The translations under genes were made by a program, and so were the position numbers. Below the pieces are notes generated by a model that worked only from the letters and a program-made list of their open reading frames with translations, did not search any database and was not told where the DNA came from. From contig OZ244951.1 in the NCBI GenBank assembly GCA_965222315.1, positions 1,984,001 to 2,048,000 of the forward strand: a stretch of DNA of 64,000 nucleotides, written 5' to 3'. The stretch is from JACKII01 sp965222315. GTDB taxonomy: Bacteria; Pseudomonadota; Alphaproteobacteria; Bin95. Below, piece after piece: positions 59,666 to 64,000 of the stretch; position 1 is the first letter of the stretch; every line of letters begins with the position of its first letter.

Positions 59666-61018
59666 ATGCGCTATTTGCCTCTGACGCCGGACGACCGGGC
59701 GTCGATGCTGGAGACCATTGGCGTCGCCAGCGTGGATGAACTCTTCCGGGACGTGCCGGATGCTGCTCGCCTGAATGCACCGCTAGACCTGCCACCGCAC
59801 GCCAGCGAAATGGCGGTGGAGCGTGCGCTGACAAAGATGGCCAGGATGAACCATGCCGCCGGAGACGGGCCGTTCTTCTGCGGCGCAGGAGCATACCGCC
59901 ATCACGTGCCGGCGACAGTGGATTACCTGATCCAGCGCGGTGAATTCCTGACGGCCTACACGCCCTATCAGCCGGAAATCGCGCAGGGCACGCTGCAGGT
60001 ATTGTTCGAGTTCCAGACGCAGGTCGCAATGCTGACTGGCATGGATGTCGCCAATGCCTCCATGTATGACGGCGCGACTTCCTGCGCAGAGGCGGTGACG
60101 ATGGCGGCGCGGGTGACGCGGCGGCACAAGGCAGTGCTCTCCGGCAACCTGCATCCTCACTACCGTGACGTGACCAGTACGCTTTGCGAGATGACGGACT
60201 ATCCGCTGTCGGTGACACCGGTGAACCTCGCCGGACCGGACCTGGATGCATTGGCGGACGCGGTTGACGACGAAACGGGCTGCGTTGTCGTACAGTATCC
60301 GGACGTATTCGGCCATATCGCCGACCTCTCACCGCTGGCTGAGGCCTGCCACGAAAAAGGCGCACTGCTGGTCGTCGTGGTGACGGAGGCCGTGGCGCTG
60401 GCCGGGCTGAAGACGCCGGGCGAGATGGGCGCGGATATCGTGGCAGCGGAGGGTCAATCCTTTGGCAATGGCCTGAACTTTGGCGGCCCATATGTCGGCC
60501 TGTTCGCAACGCGGGACAAGCTGGTGCGCCAGATGCCGGGGCGGCTCTGCGGCCAGACCGTGGATGCAGACGGAAAACGGGGTTTTGTCCTCACGCTATC
60601 GACTCGCGAGCAACATATCAGGCGGGAGAAGGCGACCAGCAATATCTGCACCAATTCGGGCCTATGCGCACTCGCATTTTCGATCCGTGTATCCCTGCTG
60701 GGTGAGCGCGGCATGCAGGAATTGGCGGCGCGCAACCACGCCATGGCGGTGAAGACCGCCGAGCGGCTGGAGGCAATCGACGGTGTTGAACAACTGACGC
60801 CTGCTTTCTTCAACGAATTCGCGCTGCGCTTGCCGAAAGCGGCCGCCGACGTGGTCGAGACCTTGGCTGCGGATGGGGTCCTTGCGGGGGTGCCGGCCTC
60901 GCGCCTCTATCCGGAGGATGCTTCGTTGGCGAACGTGCTGTTGGTGGCGGCGACAGAATTGCTGATGGATGAAGACATCGACGCGCTTGCGACTGCGCTG
61001 GAAGGGGTGCTGGCATGA
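59666..61018 (+). CDS. gcvPA: Glycine dehydrogenase (decarboxylating) subunit 1
   Basis: The 450-residue protein is the N-terminal half of the P protein in organisms where P is split. MRYLPLTPDDRASMLETIGV begins as relatives do. FCGAGAYRHHVPATVDYLIQ, FLTAYTPYQPEIAQGTLQVL, and NASMYDGATSCAEAVTMAAR are conserved. It lacks the PLP Lys, which is in subunit 2. With GcvPB it decarboxylates glycine and loads the lipoyl H protein. Its stop overlaps the gcvPB start by 4 bases, so the subunits are made together. Confidence 0.94.
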   Translation: MRYLPLTPDDRASMLETIGVASVDELFRDVPDAARLNAPLDLPPHASEMAVERALTKMARMNHAAGDGPFFCGAGAYRHHVPATVDYLIQRGEFLTAYTPYQPEIAQGTLQVLFEFQTQVAMLTGMDVANASMYDGATSCAEAVTMAARVTRRHKAVLSGNLHPHYRDVTSTLCEMTDYPLSVTPVNLAGPDLDALADAVDDETGCVVVQYPDVFGHIADLSPLAEACHEKGALLVVVVTEAVALAGLKTPGEMGADIVAAEGQSFGNGLNFGGPYVGLFATRDKLVRQMPGRLCGQTVDADGKRGFVLTLSTREQHIRREKATSNICTNSGLCALAFSIRVSLLGERGMQELAARNHAMAVKTAERLEAIDGVEQLTPAFFNEFALRLPKAAADVVETLAADGVLAGVPASRLYPEDASLANVLLVAATELLMDEDIDALATALEGVLA

Positions 61019-62577
61019 GCATGAACAATCAAGGACGCCCGACCGCGCCCGCGAGTGAGAGCGGTGTGGCAAACAATGGTCCCCAGACGTTCACTGGCAA
61101 CCGCGCGCTGGCGCAGGACGAGACGCTGATCTTCGAGCAGGGGGCAGAGGGGCGCAGCGGCACCGATTTGGGGCCAACACCAGAAGTGACCGACAGGCGA
61201 GGGGGGCTTGCCAGGGATGGCGAGATTGGCCTTCCTGGATTGTCGGAGCCGCAAGTGGTGCGGCATTACACGCGCCTTAGTCAGCAGAATTACTCCATCG
61301 ACACAGGGGTATTTCCGCTTGGCTCCTGCACCATGAAGCACAACCCGCGATTGAATGAACGCATGGCTCGCCTGCCAGGCTTCAGCGATATTCATCCCCT
61401 GCAGCCGGAAACCACGGTGCAGGGTGCGCTGCAGCTGATGCAGGAGCTTTCGCACTGGATCCTGACCCTGACCGGCATGCCTGCCGTAGCACTGTCGCCG
61501 GGTGCGGGGGCGCATGGCGAGTTGACCGGCATGGCGGCGATCCGGGCGGCGCTGGAGCACCGCGGGGAGTCAGCCACCAGGCGTAAGGTGCTGGTGCCGG
61601 AATCGGCGCACGGCACCAATCCGGCGACTGCTGCGGCGCTCGGCTTCAAGATTGAAAGCATCGAAGAGGACGAGCACGGGCGCGTCGACCTTAAGGCGTT
61701 CGAAAAGCATGTTGGCGACGACGTGGCCGGAATCATGCTGACCAATCCCAATACCTGCGGCGTGTTCGAGTATGACATCCGCCGCATCGCCGACGCTCTG
61801 CACGAGGCCGGCGGTTATTTCTATTGCGACGGCGCGAACTTCAACGCCATCGTGGGGCGGGTCAGGCCGGGCGACCTCGGCATCGACGCCATGCACCTGA
61901 ATCTGCACAAGACTTTCTCGACCCCGCATGGCGGCGGCGGGCCTGGTAGCGGGCCTGTGGTTTACTCTGAAGCCCTGGCGCCATTCGCGCCGGTGCCGAG
62001 GGTCGAGCAGAGCGCAGACGGTACGCTGCGATTGGTGGAGCGCTCCAATGGCGAGGCGGCGGAGGCTTTTGGCCGGGTGAAGGGTTTCCACGGTCAGATG
62101 GGCATGTTCGTCCGCGCGCTCGCCTACATGATGAGCCATGGCGGCGATGGCCTGAAACAGGTGGCAGAGGACTCCGTGCTGAACGCCAACTACCTGAAAG
62201 AACGTCTCAAGAGCGAGTTCAGCCTGCCTTACACTGACGGTCCCTGCATGCACGAGGTGCTGTTTGACGACAGCTTCCTGAAGGGGACGGGTGTTTCCAC
62301 GCTCGATTTTTCCAAGGCGATGATCGACGAAGGCTACCACCCGATGACCATGTACTTCCCGTTGGTGGTCCACGGGGCCATGCTGATCGAGCCGACCGAG
62401 ACCGAAAGCAAGCAGTCGCTGGACCAATTCGCCGACTCGCTACTGAGCCTTGCCAAGGCCGCAAAAGCGGGCGAGAAGGACCGTTTTACCCAGGCCCCGT
62501 ACTATGCGCCGCGCAGCCGCCTGGACGAGACGGCGGCGGCAAGGAAGCCGGTGCTGCGCTGGAAGCCGGAGGCCTGA
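61015..62577 (+). CDS. gcvPB: Glycine dehydrogenase (decarboxylating) subunit 2
   Basis: The 520-residue protein carries the PLP cofactor on Lys299 in HLNLHKTFSTPHGGGGPG. VRHYTRLSQQNYSIDTGVFP, LGSCTMKHNPRLNERMARLP and ESAHGTNPATAAALGFK are GcvP motifs. A 30-residue N-terminal extension (SMNNQGRPTAPASESGVANN) precedes the conserved part. It pairs with GcvPA to form a functional P protein. It is the last gene of the riboswitch-controlled operon; about 100 bases without a clear terminator follow. Confidence 0.95.
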   Translation: MSMNNQGRPTAPASESGVANNGPQTFTGNRALAQDETLIFEQGAEGRSGTDLGPTPEVTDRRGGLARDGEIGLPGLSEPQVVRHYTRLSQQNYSIDTGVFPLGSCTMKHNPRLNERMARLPGFSDIHPLQPETTVQGALQLMQELSHWILTLTGMPAVALSPGAGAHGELTGMAAIRAALEHRGESATRRKVLVPESAHGTNPATAAALGFKIESIEEDEHGRVDLKAFEKHVGDDVAGIMLTNPNTCGVFEYDIRRIADALHEAGGYFYCDGANFNAIVGRVRPGDLGIDAMHLNLHKTFSTPHGGGGPGSGPVVYSEALAPFAPVPRVEQSADGTLRLVERSNGEAAEAFGRVKGFHGQMGMFVRALAYMMSHGGDGLKQVAEDSVLNANYLKERLKSEFSLPYTDGPCMHEVLFDDSFLKGTGVSTLDFSKAMIDEGYHPMTMYFPLVVHGAMLIEPTETESKQSLDQFADSLLSLAKAAKAGEKDRFTQAPYYAPRSRLDETAAARKPVLRWKPEA

Positions 62578-62679
62578 AAGGCGGCTTCCGGTACAAAACC
62601 AGCCGGGACGGCAGAGCGGACTTGACCGGTCGGAAGGCCGTGCAACACTGCTGCACCGCATTCACTTGGCCGATACCGC

Positions 62680-63174
62680 TTGGAAGCCGATACTGAGAAT
62701 GAGTTGAGCGCGTCGGAGCTGCGTGATTTCCGGCGGCTGACGGCAATCATGATTCCGGCGTCTGACGAGTTCGGTCTGCCGGGAGCTGGCGACGAAGCGA
62801 TCTTCGCCGATATTGTCGGCTCCCTCGGCCGCGATCTTCCTGCCGTTCGGCAAGCTCTTGGCGAGTTGGCCCGGATGTCAGGCGGTCACTTTTCGGAACT
62901 GACGGATTCAGCGGCGGAAATGACCGCCATGGCTCTGCTAAATCGGCCAGGACCGGTGACCGCCGCACTGGGACAGGCGGTGCTGCAGTGCTACTACAGG
63001 GATAGTCGCGTGTTTCTGGCTTTGGGCCGGGAGTACCGGCCGCCATTTCCGAAAGGCCACGTGCTGGAGCAGGGCGATTTCGGCCTGTTGGAGGCGGTGC
63101 AGGGGCGGCCGCGCATGTGGCGCGATCTTGACAGTGGCAAATCAGGACTCGGCGGGGCGAGCGATGAACACTGA
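62680..63174 (+). CDS. Gluconate 2-dehydrogenase subunit 3-like protein
   Basis: The 164-residue protein starts at a TTG (62680; another TTG at 62704 is possible) and ends 11 bases inside the next gene. LSASELRDFRRLTAIMIPAS, then helices with CYYRDSRVFLALGREYRPPF, resemble the small subunit (subunit 3) of membrane GMC dehydrogenases. Such subunits usually have a Tat signal; none is visible here, so this complex may stay in the cytoplasm. It is coupled to the GMC flavoprotein gene. The start is uncertain because no ATG has a good ribosome-binding site. Confidence 0.72.
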   Translation: MEADTENELSASELRDFRRLTAIMIPASDEFGLPGAGDEAIFADIVGSLGRDLPAVRQALGELARMSGGHFSELTDSAAEMTAMALLNRPGPVTAALGQAVLQCYYRDSRVFLALGREYRPPFPKGHVLEQGDFGLLEAVQGRPRMWRDLDSGKSGLGGASDEH

Positions 63175-64000
63175 TAATGCCAGCGCATCCCGGCCAACGG
63201 ACGAAATCGTCGATGTGCTGATTATTGGCTCTGGCGCGTCCGGTGCTGCAGTGGCGTGGAGCCTTGCCGATACACGGATGCGGATCCTTTGCCTGGAGCA
63301 GGGCGACTGGGTAAAGCCGACTGACTTTCCGACCAACGGGCTGGATTGGGAGGTCCGGCGCTTCAGCGATGCCGCCATCCTGCCGAATAGGAGGGGATTA
63401 CCGGCGGACTACCCGGTGAACGACGACAATTCGCTCATGAAGGTTGCCAATTATAACGCCGTCGGCGGCGCAACCGTGCATTACACCGCGCATTTCCCGC
63501 GGATGCACCCGTCGGATTTCAAGGTGAAGACGCTGGATGGCGTCGCCGACGATTGGCCGCTCGACTATTGGACGCTGGAGCCCTACTTCGCCGAGAATGA
63601 CCGGATAACGGGCGTGGCGGGACTGGCAGGCGATCCGTCATACCCGCCTCATGAGCCGACCATGCCGCCGGTGCCACTTGGCAAGACCGGCACGCGTTTC
63701 GCCCAGGCCACCAACAAGCTGGGCTGGCACTGGTGGCCATCAGACATTGCGATCAACACAGTTGAATATGACGGACGTGCGCCCTGTATCAACCTTGGCA
63801 ACTGCACGCCCGGTTGTGCACAGGGCGCCAAGTCGAGCGTCGATATCACCTACTGGCCGGCTGCGATCAGGGCAGGGGTGGAGTTGCGCACGAATTGCCG
63901 GGTGCGCGAGATCCTTACCAACGAGTACGGGATGGCGTCGGGCGTGGTCTACTACGACCCAGACGGCGTCGAGCGCTTCCAGCCGGCGGAAGTGGTGATC
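63164..64000 (+). CDS. GMC family flavoprotein, large subunit (partial)
   Basis: The first 279 codons are in the window and the frame is open at the right edge. The FAD site is VDVLIIGSGASGAAVAWSLA, followed by CLEQGDWVKPTDFP. NYNAVGGATVHYTAHFPRMH matches the GMC-type loop near the flavin. CINLGNCTPGCAQGAKSSVD, with three Cys, is the segment conserved in gluconate, sorbitol and 2-keto-gluconate dehydrogenase large subunits. It pairs with the overlapping subunit-3-like gene. A cytochrome c subunit may follow beyond the edge. It differs from the GMC gene at 19291-20895. Confidence 0.85.
   Translation, partial: MNTDNASASRPTDEIVDVLIIGSGASGAAVAWSLADTRMRILCLEQGDWVKPTDFPTNGLDWEVRRFSDAAILPNRRGLPADYPVNDDNSLMKVANYNAVGGATVHYTAHFPRMHPSDFKVKTLDGVADDWPLDYWTLEPYFAENDRITGVAGLAGDPSYPPHEPTMPPVPLGKTGTRFAQATNKLGWHWWPSDIAINTVEYDGRAPCINLGNCTPGCAQGAKSSVDITYWPAAIRAGVELRTNCRVREILTNEYGMASGVVYYDPDGVERFQPAEVVI

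Noticed and set aside
1..64000. CRISPR arrays, tRNA or rRNA genes, insertion sequences, prophage genes
   Set aside because: I looked for direct-repeat arrays, cloverleaf-type sequences, transposases and integrases and saw none; base composition and gene style look uniform.

Overview
The window reads as a stretch of high-GC chromosome from an alphaproteobacterium, probably a free-living Rhodospirillales-like or related marine/soil organism; this is inferred, not proven. The clues are a GAAC-N7-GAAC SOS box of the alphaproteobacterial LexA type, a tandem glycine riboswitch ahead of a gcvT-H-PA-PB operon, VPLPA-type exosortase sorting tails, several class III nucleotide cyclases, and many genes for CoA-, GSH- and thiamine-diphosphate-dependent metabolism. 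Genes are tightly packed on both strands, often with 4-bp overlaps. I saw no tRNA, rRNA, CRISPR, insertion sequence or prophage gene, so this looks like ordinary core/accessory chromosome rather than an island.

Layout. 1-10 kb: the tail of a cyclic-nucleotide-binding protein, two thiamine-diphosphate (TPP) enzymes of unknown substrate, a ketopantoate-reductase-like/GST/MFS cluster, and a PhyH dioxygenase/small protein/GNAT cluster. 10-19 kb: a membrane-anchored trypsin-like protease with an FHA-like N-terminus, nadE, a cyclase-TolB-TPR protein, a MoaD/ThiS-like protein beside a BNR-repeat protein, a MarR regulator with a clear palindromic operator, and a threonine aldolase. 19-27 kb: a GMC oxidoreductase, the uppP-tsaB-rimI operon, a GST and secreted-protein pair, an NDUFA9-like protein and a class III aminotransferase. 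27-36 kb: a 1037-residue S8 protease with a duplicated Gly/Asp-rich tail, parC, a luciferase-like monooxygenase, a second cyclase, an SDR and a TPR protein.

36-47 kb: an SOS-box-controlled imuA with no imuB or dnaE2 beside it, a fumarylacetoacetase-family hydrolase, an aldo/keto reductase, an orphan THI5/NMT1-like binding protein, an OpgC-like acyltransferase with a secreted esterase, a third TPP enzyme, and an MFS/MaoC pair. 47-56 kb is the most unusual part: a CHASE2-cyclase divergent from a FecR-domain protein, cysK with a dyad in its leader, speDE preceded by a region with mutually exclusive inverted repeats, and two tandem paralogous secreted proteins with VPLPA-type tails. The FecR protein ends in a similar tail. 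56-64 kb: an acyl-CoA dehydrogenase, the riboswitch-controlled glycine-cleavage operon, and a gluconate-dehydrogenase-type small subunit plus GMC flavoprotein running off the right edge.

Functional threads. Cyclic-nucleotide signalling recurs: three complete cyclases of different architecture plus a cNMP-binding tail. Envelope sorting and sensing cluster at 47-56 kb. One-carbon, glycine and SAM/polyamine metabolism (gcv, speDE, cysK) sit within 12 kb of each other. The strongest candidates for undescribed biology are the FecR/CHASE2 plus VPLPA-tail set, the speDE upstream region, and the solitary SOS-regulated imuA.
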